From: an uncultured Clostridia bacterium
GTDB taxonomy: Bacteria > Bacillota > Clostridia > Christensenellales > Borkfalkiaceae
Reading direction: 5' to 3'
Assembly (NCBI GenBank): GCA_947589335.1
Contig: CANPZH010000013.1
Coordinates: forward strand, 1 to 16,583
DNA length: 16,583 nt
Of the stretch, positions 5,916 to 12,137 are shown in pieces. How positions within the stretch are numbered: position 1 is the first letter of the stretch; each line of letters begins with the position of its first letter. Position numbers and translations under genes: made by a program. Under the pieces are notes generated by a model that saw only the letters and a list, made by a program, of their open reading frames with translations, was not told the DNA's origin and made no database searches.

Positions 5916-6662
5916 CTATTCCTCGGCTTCCGCGTCCGGGATGCCGAACGGGTGCTTTTTCGGCACGCTCGTGATCGTCAGAAGATAGACCTTCTCCGCC
6001 TTCGCCTTGCGAAGGACCGCGCAGAGTTCGCCCGCCGTCGCGCCCGTCGTAAGCGTGTCGTCGATGATCACGATCCGCCGCCCCGCGACGCTCTTTTTGT
6101 CCTCCACGCGGAAACAGCCCTTGAGGTTCTCCTCCCGCTCCGCGCGGCTCAGAAACTTCTGGGCCGCCGTTTCCCGCCGCTTGACCGCCGGCGCGAGAAA
6201 GGTCCGTCCGCTCCGCTCGGCGACCGCTTCCGCGAGCAGGCGGGACTGGTTATATCCCCGCTCCTTCTCCGCGCGCTCCGTCATCGGGACGAAGGTCACC
6301 GCGTCTGCGTCGGGAAAGTTTTTCTCCAGACAGGGCGCAAGATACTCCGCAAAGGTGCGGAAGAGGTACTTCTCCCCGCGCTTGAACCGCACGACGAGCC
6401 GCGCCGCTTCGCCCTCGTGCACGAAGAGCGAGCGCGCCAGATCGACCGCGATCCTCCGCTCCTTGCAGTCGAGACAGACCCCCTCCTCGCCGACCTTTCT
6501 GCCGCAGAAGGGACAGACCACTCTGTTCCACGGCAGCAGCGGGAAACAGATCTTGCAGATCCGCTCGTTCGCAAAGACCTCCCGCCCGCAGACGTCGCAG
6601 GTGAAGTTATGGGTGTCGTCGTACTTCTTCAGCTTTGTTTTCAGCAATTCCACGATCTTCAT
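5916..6662 (-). CDS. comF: ComF family protein (double zinc finger + phosphoribosyltransferase-like domain)
   Basis: The 248-residue protein belongs to the ComF/ComFC family needed for uptake of transforming DNA in competent bacteria; many non-competent bacteria also carry it. It begins with two cysteine clusters: C22/C25 with C36/C39, and C50/C53 with C63/C66. A type I phosphoribosyltransferase-like domain follows. The family signature RGYNQS lies at 135-140 and the PRPP-binding loop at 197-209 (IVIIDDTLTTGAT). Length is typical. The start is odd: the ATG at 6662 has no visible Shine-Dalgarno sequence and lies two bases after the U-tract of a terminator hairpin (6665-6693). No better internal start exists before the first zinc finger. 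The gene follows the acidic zinc-ribbon gene by 42 nt. No other competence genes are in the window. Confidence 0.9.
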   Translation of the reverse strand: MKIVELLKTKLKKYDDTHNFTCDVCGREVFANERICKICFPLLPWNRVVCPFCGRKVGEEGVCLDCKERRIAVDLARSLFVHEGEAARLVVRFKRGEKYLFRTFAEYLAPCLEKNFPDADAVTFVPMTERAEKERGYNQSRLLAEAVAERSGRTFLAPAVKRRETAAQKFLSRAEREENLKGCFRVEDKKSVAGRRIVIIDDTLTTGATAGELCAVLRKAKAEKVYLLTITSVPKKHPFGIPDAEAEE

Positions 6663-6664
6663 AG

Positions 6665-6693
6665 AAAAATCGCGCGGGGCATTGCCCCGCGCG
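6665..6693 (-). terminator. Terminator or attenuator hairpin abutting the comF start
   Basis: On the minus strand, a 10-bp perfect stem (6693-6684 with 6680-6671, loop AAT) is followed by A and then TTTTT (6669-6665). The comF ATG begins at 6662. By shape it is an intrinsic terminator for the upstream acidic-protein gene, whose stop is 11 nt before the stem. It could attenuate comF. Confidence 0.8.
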
Positions 6694-6704
6694 GCGCCGC
6701 CCGG

Positions 6705-7190
6705 TCAGAAATCTTCGTCGTCGGGCTCTTCTTCGTCGTCCTCGTCGTCGCCGCCGAGCGTGTAGATCTCATCGCCCGTGACATAGTCGAGGTCCTCTTC
6801 CTCGTCTGCGTACTCCTCTTCTTCCTCTTCTTCCTCTTCCTCGTCCTCGTCGAAGGTCTCGCCGATGTCCGCCATCTCGTCGTCGAGGTCGTCGGCGTCG
6901 TCGTCGAGGTACTCGCGCCACTCGTCGTCGTCCTCTTCGTCGGGGTTGGGCTCCTCTTCGAGCTCCATCTTCTTGCGGCACTCCTCGCACATTCTCTCCC
7001 CCGCGCGCATCATGTTCTCGCCGCAGACGGGGCAAAGTTCGGTGGGAAGTTCCGCCTCTTCCTCTTCTTCGAGTTCATCGGAGTCCGTGCGGATCCCCTT
7101 CATCTCTTTGAGGCATACATCGCAGTATTCCTGTTTTTCCGCGTCGATATAATTGAGTTCACACCGCGGGCACTTTACATAGCGAACCAT
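6705..7190 (-). CDS. Acidic protein with two zinc-ribbon motifs, function unknown
   Basis: I do not recognise a named family. The 161-residue protein has two cysteine-quartet zinc ribbons in its first half: C7/C10 with C23/C26, and C53/C56 with C68/C71. A Glu-rich linker (about 39-47) lies between them. From about residue 75 the sequence is almost entirely Asp and Glu, including a run of about ten Glu near residue 120, and it ends DEDF. The tail is probably disordered and could mimic nucleic acid or bind a basic partner; this is inference. The start is firm: AAGGAG lies 6 nt before the ATG at 7190, and a good promoter is at 7234-7262. comF follows after a terminator-like hairpin. The N-terminal phrase KCPRCELNYI suggests a conserved clostridial family. 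Confidence 0.85.
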   Translation of the reverse strand: MVRYVKCPRCELNYIDAEKQEYCDVCLKEMKGIRTDSDELEEEEEAELPTELCPVCGENMMRAGERMCEECRKKMELEEEPNPDEEDDDEWREYLDDDADDLDDEMADIGETFDEDEEEEEEEEEEYADEEEDLDYVTGDEIYTLGGDDEDDEEEPDDEDF

Positions 7191-7233
7191 ATTTTCTCCT
7201 TCCGCCGTCGGCGCTCTGCCGATAGGCTAATAA

Positions 7234-7262
7234 ATTATATTAGTAATTATGGTTTTTGTAAA
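7234..7262 (-). promoter_or_regulatory. Promoter of the acidic zinc-ribbon gene (and possibly comF)
   Basis: On the minus strand, TTTACA (7262-7257) and TATAAT (7239-7234) are spaced by 17 bp in an AT-rich patch. Transcription would start near 7227, about 37 nt before the ATG at 7190. Confidence 0.85.
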
Positions 7263-7347
7263 CTGTTTTTCCGCACCCGCAATAAAAAAATTCGGAAAAT
7301 TTTTCAATTTTTTTCCGCTGACGGGCCGCTCCCCGCGAGGGCATGCG

Positions 7348-7375
7348 AAAAGGGAGGCGATCGCCTCCCTTTTTT
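7348..7375 (-). terminator. Terminator of the lipoprotein gene (symmetric)
   Basis: The palindrome GGGAGGCGATCGCCTCCC (7352-7369) is flanked by AAAA on the left and TTTTTT on the right, so it can terminate in both directions. It lies 24 nt past the lipoprotein stop and separates that gene from the acidic zinc-ribbon gene. Confidence 0.9.
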
Positions 7376-7398
7376 GTCGGTTTTTCGTGCGGGATCCC

Positions 7399-9708
7399 TT
7401 ATTCCTCGGGCGTCTCGGGCGTCTCCTCCGTCTCGGGAGCTTCCTCCCCGGAGGGCGCTTCCGCGGGTTCTTCTTCCTCGGGCTCTTCTTCCGCAGGTTC
7501 CTCTTCGGGAGCCTCTGCGGCTTCTTCTTCGGGGGTCTCTTCGGGCTGCTCCTCCGCAGCTTCCTCCTCGGGCTGTACGGGTTCGTCGTCCGCATAGACG
7601 TCGACGTCCTTGTCGTCCGTCGTATCGACGTACATCTTCTCCTTGCCGGGCTTCTCTTCCCCGCCGCGCTTTCTCAGGAGGAACCAGACCGCAACGCCCG
7701 CGCCCGCCAGAACAAGCACGATCGCGATCGCGATGAGCGCCCATGCCCAGCCCGCAAGCCCCGTATCCGTCTCCGCGGGGTAGGTGTAGTGCTGGAGGGT
7801 CGTCTTCCAATATTCGCCGATCGCCTCCGCGTCGCTCTCGCTGACTTTGCCGATCGCCTTGAGGAAGTTGCCTCTCACCGTCTTCGTCTCGTCGGAGGTG
7901 TACGCCTCGAACTCCTTGACTTCGTCCGCGGAGTAGAGCGTCTCGGTCTTGCCCGTCTGCTCCTCCGCTTCCTCGATGTTCGCATAGAACTGCTCGGTCT
8001 CGCCCGTGTAGAAGTAGTAGCGGACTGCCGTAGCGAGGTTGTTCTTGCCCGCGTCGTTGAGCTCTTCGAGGTAACCCTCTTCGCCCATGACCTCGTTATA
8101 GGTCTCGTTGTAGGCCTTGAGCTGCTCGTTGTTCATGAGCGCGCCGCTCTCCGTTCTGAGATCGACCGCGGCGATGTAGTTGTAGGAATCGGACCCGATG
8201 GCCTCCGCGTCTGCGATGTAGAGGACGCCGCCGATGATCTCGCAGTTGTACCACGAACGGGCATGCTCGACGTCGAGCACCTGCACGGGCTGGTATGCGT
8301 CCTTCGCGCTCAGCGCCTTGTAGTCCTCCTCGTCGCCGTTGTACACCGCGCGGAAGACGTTGTTGCCCGCGTCGCCGGAGACGGTGTAATAGACGTAGCG
8401 GTAGGTCTGATCGGACGAAGCGTCGATCGAAAGCAGCGTCGCGCTGCCGATCCCCCTTGCGACGGGGAGCGCCTCCGCGGTCCCGCTGCCGTCTGCCTTG
8501 ACGTCTGCGCGGAAGAGGGTGCCGTTGCTGACATACAGATAGTGATGTTTGCCGTCCTCGAGATAGAAGATCGCAGAGGTGCCCGCGTTCGTCGTGTTCT
8601 GTGCGACGACGTCGAACGTGCCCTTCGCGTTGCCCGAGACGGAGTTCCAGCCGTCTGCGTCGATCTTGTCCTCGGAGAGATAGAAGAGCCAGCCGTCTTC
8701 GCCGACCGAGCTCGTCGTCGTGAGGTCGGATCGGGTGAAGTAGATGCCGCCGTTCGTATAGGACTGCAGGGTGTAAGTGAAGCCTGCGGGGGAGACGGGG
8801 GTCACGCCGTCTGCAAGGTCGTGCGTGAACTGGAGCGCATTGCCGTTCTCGGCATACGCCCTGCCGATGCCGTCGAGGACGATCTCGCCGAGGTTGACAT
8901 AGGGTTCGTCTTCGTGCTCGTCGAGGTAGTCCTGTCTCCACTCATAGGTGTAGGGAGCCTCGGTCGCGTCCGCCCGTACGCGGTAGACCTGCGTGTATTC
9001 GCGCGCGCTCGCCCCGCTGTCTTCGACGTCGAGGTCGGGCGTCACCGTCATCGTATAGTAGACCGTCGGGTTCTGCTTATCGATGCTGTCGAGCAGATAT
9101 TCGCCGATCCCGGACGCGAGAACGGTGTCCGTTCCCTTCGCGAGGTTGTAGGAGTGGATCGCGGAATCCGCGACATAGAGGAGATAGACGGTGCCGTCCA
9201 CTTCGACGAAGCGGTAGACGGTGGAGTTGCTCGAAACATAGAAATAGCTCTCAACGTCCGACCCGTCGAGCTTCGCGCTCTTGAAGTCGAGATAGCTGTT
9301 CTGGATCACGCTGTCGACGTCTCTGACGTTGTTCGGCGTCGCATAGTACACACGGTCGCCATAGACGTAGATCCCGGACGTGTAGTCCGCCGCGACCATG
9401 AGGGAGGGGACGACCGTCTCCGAAGTGTTGTTGCCCGCGAGAGCGTCGCTCTCCTTGATCCGCATCAGCGCGCCCTTGACGGGGGACCCGTAGGTGTTGT
9501 CTGCGGTATAAGTTTCAACGCCGTTGATAAAATAGAGATATTCGCCTTTCTTGACGACGAATCCGCCGTTGGATTCGACCGCGTCCGTACCGGAGGGGCC
9601 GCCTGCGGGCGGCGTGAATCCGTTGCCGCAAGCCGCAAGAGACGCGGCTCCGAGCGCCATGACGCCCGCCGTGAAAATTGTCATCACTTTCTTCAGCATT
9701 TTACGCAT
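7399..9708 (-). CDS. Large lipoprotein with beta-propeller-like ectodomain, C-terminal membrane helix and acidic Pro/Glu tail; function unknown
   Basis: The 769-residue protein starts with a lipoprotein signal peptide (MRKMLKK, hydrophobic stretch, lipobox LAAC with Cys27). A long ectodomain (about 28-650) contains many short repeats of the type GEYLYFINGVETY, GDRVYYATPN, DGTVYLLYVADS and KHHYLYVSNGTLFRADVKADG. These strand-turn-strand units recall DUF5050 or WD-like beta-propellers. A helical segment follows (about 500-645), then one membrane helix (about 654-678, WALIAIAIVLVLAGAGVAVW) and a basic stop-transfer patch (RKR). The final ~75 residues are Glu/Pro/Ala repeats and should be cytoplasmic. 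A lipid anchor plus a membrane helix at opposite ends of the ectodomain is unusual and suggests an envelope sensor or scaffold (inference). AGGGA lies 7 nt before the ATG at 9708, and the promoter is at 9762-9790. No enzymatic motif was seen. Confidence 0.85.
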   Translation of the reverse strand: MRKMLKKVMTIFTAGVMALGAASLAACGNGFTPPAGGPSGTDAVESNGGFVVKKGEYLYFINGVETYTADNTYGSPVKGALMRIKESDALAGNNTSETVVPSLMVAADYTSGIYVYGDRVYYATPNNVRDVDSVIQNSYLDFKSAKLDGSDVESYFYVSSNSTVYRFVEVDGTVYLLYVADSAIHSYNLAKGTDTVLASGIGEYLLDSIDKQNPTVYYTMTVTPDLDVEDSGASAREYTQVYRVRADATEAPYTYEWRQDYLDEHEDEPYVNLGEIVLDGIGRAYAENGNALQFTHDLADGVTPVSPAGFTYTLQSYTNGGIYFTRSDLTTTSSVGEDGWLFYLSEDKIDADGWNSVSGNAKGTFDVVAQNTTNAGTSAIFYLEDGKHHYLYVSNGTLFRADVKADGSGTAEALPVARGIGSATLLSIDASSDQTYRYVYYTVSGDAGNNVFRAVYNGDEEDYKALSAKDAYQPVQVLDVEHARSWYNCEIIGGVLYIADAEAIGSDSYNYIAAVDLRTESGALMNNEQLKAYNETYNEVMGEEGYLEELNDAGKNNLATAVRYYFYTGETEQFYANIEEAEEQTGKTETLYSADEVKEFEAYTSDETKTVRGNFLKAIGKVSESDAEAIGEYWKTTLQHYTYPAETDTGLAGWAWALIAIAIVLVLAGAGVAVWFLLRKRGGEEKPGKEKMYVDTTDDKDVDVYADDEPVQPEEEAAEEQPEETPEEEAAEAPEEEPAEEEPEEEEPAEAPSGEEAPETEETPETPEE

Positions 9709-9761
9709 AAGACATTCCCTTATATGTGTCAGAAAATTCTCGTTCTAACGATACGTCCTTC

Positions 9762-9790
9762 ATTATATACTAAACAAAGGTTTTTTGCAA
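9762..9790 (-). promoter_or_regulatory. Promoter of the lipoprotein gene
   Basis: On the minus strand, TTGCAA (9790-9785) and TATAAT (9767-9762) have a 17-bp spacer. The predicted start near 9755 gives a leader of about 47 nt. The gap 9709-9851 is shared with the divergent small gene, for which no equally good promoter was seen. Confidence 0.8.
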
Positions 9791-9837
9791 TCAAAAACCC
9801 ATGAAACTTGCATTTTTCTTTAAGAAATTTTGCACGC

Positions 9838-9845
9838 GGAGGTGA
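9838..9845 (+). promoter_or_regulatory. Full-length Shine-Dalgarno site of the small gene
   Basis: GGAGGTGA is an eight-base match to the anti-Shine-Dalgarno end of 16S rRNA. It lies 6 nt before the ATG at 9852 and is the main reason to accept the small gene. Confidence 0.8.
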
Positions 9846-9851
9846 TTTTCC

Positions 9852-10109
9852 ATGGAAAAATTCGGGATCTTCGAACTTTTGGACGCCCTTTCTGCGATCA
9901 CGGCGGCGGCCGGAACGGAGGACAAGGACGCGCAGACGGACAAGGCGTATCTTCCTCCCTCCTACGGGGAGAGCGCGCCCTCCGCGCCCGCTGCCCCCTC
10001 CGCGGAACGGGACGCCCTTCAGAGCTTCCTCGCCCGCCACGACGCCATCGCCAAAAAGGCGGACCGGAAAAAGGATCCCTCTCAGAGCCTGACCGAAAAA
10101 CCGCGCTGA
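9852..10109 (+). CDS. Small protein of unknown function (85 aa)
   Basis: I do not recognise this 85-residue protein. The N-terminus (MEKFGIFELLDALSAITAAAG) could form an amphipathic helix. The middle (about 22-50) is rich in Asp, Pro, Ser and Ala and looks disordered. The C-terminal part (about 51-85: ERDALQSFLARHDAIAKKADRKK) is helical and basic. There is no signal peptide or clear membrane segment. Support for a real gene comes from the perfect GGAGGTGA site 6 nt upstream and from the fact that it fills the gap between two opposing genes. It is divergent from the lipoprotein gene. Its last 28 bp overlap the 3' end of the hydrolase gene on the other strand. No promoter is obvious; TTGCAA/TTGCAT/TTGCAC hexamers at 9785, 9808 and 9830 may matter. 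Confidence 0.7.
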   Translation: MEKFGIFELLDALSAITAAAGTEDKDAQTDKAYLPPSYGESAPSAPAAPSAERDALQSFLARHDAIAKKADRKKDPSQSLTEKPR

Positions 10110-10918
10110 CCGAGCCACGTCAAGGCGAGCCCGATCCACGCCGCCGCATGCCTGCCCTGCGCCAGCGCCCGCTCGTCCGTCTCCGTCTCGCGGCTCGCGA
10201 CGCTCAGCCCGTGCCTGCCCCGCTCGAAGATGTGCAGTTCGAAGGGAACGCCCGCCCCGCGGTATGCGCCCGCGAGCAGCAGCGCGTTCTCGACGGGGAC
10301 GAGCTCATCCTCGGACGTATGCCAGATGAACGCGGGGGAACTCTCCCCCGTGACGCGGTTTTCAAGGGAGAGCGCGGCGCGGAGGGAGGCGTCTCCCCCC
10401 GAGATGACGGACGCGGTGCCCTCGTGCGTCTTCTCCCCCGTCGTGACGACGGGATAGGCGAGGATCGCGGCGTCGGGACGGACAAGCGCCGCGTCCCCCT
10501 TGAGAGCCTCCTTTACGGGCGCCTCGCCATGCAGCGTCGCGAGCATGCCCGCAAGATGTCCGCCCGCGGAGAACCCCGCCGCCGCGACGTGACCCGCGTC
10601 CGCGGAATATCTGCGCGCGTTTTTGCGGATATATGCCATCGCCATCGCCGCCTCCACGAGGGGGACGGGATACGCCGCGTTCACGGTGTAGTCGAGCACG
10701 AACACCGAATAGCCCTCTGCGAGAAAGCGCAGGGCGACGGGCTCCGACTCGCGCCCGGAGATCGCGGCATAGCCGCCGCCCGGAAGGATGAGCGCCGCCG
10801 GACGGAGTTTTTCGCCGAGGTCTCCCCTGCGCGTCGGGCAATATGCCGTCAGCATGCCGCCGCTGCCGCCGCGCGGGACAGGAAACCGCTCATACAGGTC
10901 GATCGTTTCGTAAATCAT
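10082..10918 (-). CDS. Alpha/beta hydrolase (esterase/acetyl esterase type)
   Basis: The 278-residue cytoplasmic protein is an alpha/beta-hydrolase of the kind often annotated as acetyl xylan esterase or BD-FAE-like esterase; it should hydrolyse an ester, substrate unknown. The oxyanion-hole motif LPGGGY lies at 45-50. The nucleophile elbow G-F-S-A-G is at 115-119 (Ser117). The acid is probably Asp204 in TSEDELVP, and the base His236 in GRHG. VLDYTVNAAYPVPLVEAAMA (75-94) is a typical string of this family. There is no signal peptide, so it may act on imported acetylated oligosaccharides (inference). The ATG at 10918 has GGAGGGGGG upstream. No separate promoter was found after the rpsI terminator. 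Its 3' end overlaps the convergent small gene by 28 bp. Confidence 0.88.
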   Translation of the reverse strand: MIYETIDLYERFPVPRGGSGGMLTAYCPTRRGDLGEKLRPAALILPGGGYAAISGRESEPVALRFLAEGYSVFVLDYTVNAAYPVPLVEAAMAMAYIRKNARRYSADAGHVAAAGFSAGGHLAGMLATLHGEAPVKEALKGDAALVRPDAAILAYPVVTTGEKTHEGTASVISGGDASLRAALSLENRVTGESSPAFIWHTSEDELVPVENALLLAGAYRGAGVPFELHIFERGRHGLSVASRETETDERALAQGRHAAAWIGLALTWLGQRGFSVRL

Positions 10919-10928
10919 ATCCCCCCCC

Positions 10929-10947
10929 TCCGCGGCCGCGCCGCGGA
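10929..10947 (-). promoter_or_regulatory. Hairpin overlapping the hydrolase ribosome-binding site
   Basis: TCCGCGGC (10929-10936) pairs perfectly with GCCGCGGA (10940-10947) around a 3-nt loop. On the minus strand its 3' arm ends in GGA, the first bases of the Shine-Dalgarno run, so folding could limit initiation. Effect not proven. Confidence 0.45.
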
Positions 10948-10963
10948 ACGTTTTGCCGTGATG

Positions 10964-10997
10964 AAAAAACAAGAGGTACGCTTTGCGGTACCTCTTG
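10964..10997 (-). terminator. Rho-independent terminator of rplM-rpsI
   Basis: On the minus strand, CAAGAGGTAC (10997-10988) and GTACCTCTTG (10979-10970) form a 10-bp stem, followed by TTTTTT (10969-10964). It starts 6 nt after the rpsI stop. Confidence 0.92.
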
Positions 10998-11003
10998 AAA
11001 GGA

Positions 11004-11417
11004 TTATCTCTTGGAGAACTGCGGCGCTCTGCGTGCCTTTTTGAGACCGTACTTCTTTCTCTCCTTGACTCTCGGGTCGCGGGTGAGGAAGCCGGCCTTC
11101 TTGAGCGCCGGTCTTGTTTCGGGCTCGCTCTGGAGGAGCGCTCTCGCGATGCCGAGACGGATCGCGCCCGCCTGCCCCGTGAAGCCGCCGCCCACAACGT
11201 TCACGCGGACGTCGTACTTGCCCTCCGCGCCGATCTCTGCGAGGGGCTGCTTGACGATGTATTGCGTAGTGCCCTGAGGGAAATAATCCTCGAGCGCTCT
11301 GTCGTTGATGATGATTTCCCCGGTGCCGGAGGGAATGAGACGGACGCGGGCGATCGCTTTCTTTCTGCGGCCCGTGCCCCAGTACTGCAATTTCTTCTTC
11401 AAAGTTGCTTTCGCCAT
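11004..11417 (-). CDS. rpsI: 30S ribosomal protein S9
   Basis: The 137-residue protein is ribosomal protein S9, part of the 30S head whose C-terminal tail reaches the P-site tRNA. Signatures are YWGTGRRKKAIARVRL near the N-terminus, YIVKQPLAEI, VNVVGGGFTGQAGAIRLGIA in the middle, and the conserved basic end RRAPQFSKR. It is slightly longer than the usual ~130 residues because of a short basic N-terminal extension (MAKATLKKKLQ). The ATG at 11417 has GAGAGGT at about 8 nt. It follows rplM by 22 nt in the classical rplM-rpsI operon and ends at the terminator 10964-10997. Confidence 0.98.
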   Translation of the reverse strand: MAKATLKKKLQYWGTGRRKKAIARVRLIPSGTGEIIINDRALEDYFPQGTTQYIVKQPLAEIGAEGKYDVRVNVVGGGFTGQAGAIRLGIARALLQSEPETRPALKKAGFLTRDPRVKERKKYGLKKARRAPQFSKR

Positions 11418-11439
11418 TTCAATACCTCTCCCGCCTTAA

Positions 11440-11871
11440 TTAGAATAATTTGAGCTCTTCGGGCTTCTGCGCCTGATGGTTGTGCTCTGCGCCCTTGTAA
11501 ACTCTGAGCTTCTTGATCATCTGTCTGCCCAGAGAATTCTTGGGGAGCATCCCCTTGACCGCCTCGTAAACGGCAAGGTCGCTGCGCTCCGCCATGAGCT
11601 TCCCGTATGCGATTTCTTTGAGACCGCCGATATATCCCGTATGATAACGATAATATTTGTCCTCCAGCTTCTTGCCCGTGAGGACGATCTTATCGCTGTT
11701 GAGAACGATCACAAAATCGCCCGTATCGACGTTGGGGGTGAAGGTGGGTTTATTCTTTCCGCGCAGAATCGAGGCGACCTTGGAAGCGACTCTTCCCAAA
11801 GGCTGTCCCCCGGCGTCTACGACATACCACTTTCTCTCAACCGTCTGAGCGTTTGCCATATAGGTTTTCAT
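11440..11871 (-). CDS. rplM: 50S ribosomal protein L13
   Basis: The 143-residue protein is ribosomal protein L13, an early-assembly 23S rRNA-binding protein. Family strings are WYVVDAGGQPLGRVAS, NKPTFTPNVDTGDFVIVLN, KYYRYHTGYIGGLKE, AVKGMLPKNSLGRQMIKKLRVY and AEHNHQAQKPE. Length is standard. The ATG at 11871 was chosen because AAGGAG lies 8 nt upstream; a longer frame upstream has no such site and would extend beyond the family length. It is the first gene of the rplM-rpsI operon, driven by the promoter at 11951-11979 through a leader of about 70 nt. Confidence 0.98.
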   Translation of the reverse strand: MKTYMANAQTVERKWYVVDAGGQPLGRVASKVASILRGKNKPTFTPNVDTGDFVIVLNSDKIVLTGKKLEDKYYRYHTGYIGGLKEIAYGKLMAERSDLAVYEAVKGMLPKNSLGRQMIKKLRVYKGAEHNHQAQKPEELKLF

Positions 11872-11945
11872 ATCCGTACTCCTTGATTTCTTGCCGATCA
11901 ATTTGCCTGCGTTCCGGCAAAAACGGGGCTCTTTGCCGAATTACC
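11872..11945 (-). promoter_or_regulatory. 5' leader of rplM-rpsI, candidate L13-type autoregulatory leader
   Basis: The transcribed leader contains the hairpin CGGCAAA / TTTGCCG (11938-11932 with 11921-11915), and GGCAA is repeated further down (near 11905 and 11895). L13 is known to bind mRNA leaders in some Firmicutes. A match to that leader structure could not be verified by eye. Confidence 0.35.
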
Positions 11946-11950
11946 CCTTC

Positions 11951-11979
11951 ATTATAGGGCTTGAATCGAGTTCCGTCAA
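11951..11979 (-). promoter_or_regulatory. Promoter of the rplM-rpsI operon
   Basis: On the minus strand, TTGACG (11979-11974) and TATAAT (11956-11951) are separated by 17 bp. This is one base off consensus, as expected for a strongly expressed ribosomal operon. Confidence 0.92.
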
Positions 11980-11994
11980 GCTGTTTTGAGTTGC

Positions 11995-12050
11995 GAAAAC
12001 AAGATTTTTTCGGAAAAAACAAAAATTTTTCGCGATTCGTTTTATTTCAC
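11995..12050 (-). promoter_or_regulatory. A/T-tract region upstream of the rplM promoter (possible UP element)
   Basis: In an otherwise GC-rich window, several A- and T-tracts (TTTTTT at 12005-12010, AAAAAA at 12014-12019, AAAAATTTTT at 12021-12030) lie about 25-50 bp upstream of the -35 box. They could bend DNA or contact the RNA polymerase alpha subunit. They may also serve as a poor 3' end for the upstream acetyltransferase transcript. Confidence 0.35.
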
Positions 12051-12137
12051 GGAAGCGGGTCCTCCGCGCGGGAAAAGCGCCCGCAAAACCCGCCGGGAAG
12101 GGGCCCTTTCTCCCTCGCTTTCCGCCGCGGCGAAGGG

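Noticed and set aside
5952..7736. A 594-codon plus-strand open frame over comF, the acidic gene and the end of the lipoprotein gene
   Set aside because: It spans three well-supported minus-strand genes with their promoter and terminators; its protein is low-complexity Arg/Leu/Val text without domains.
7249..9804. An 851-codon open frame on the plus strand, longer than the lipoprotein gene opposite
   Set aside because: It is a mirror of GC-rich codon use. The minus strand has the signal peptide, lipobox, ribosome-binding site, promoter and terminator; this frame has none and runs across both flanking regulatory regions.
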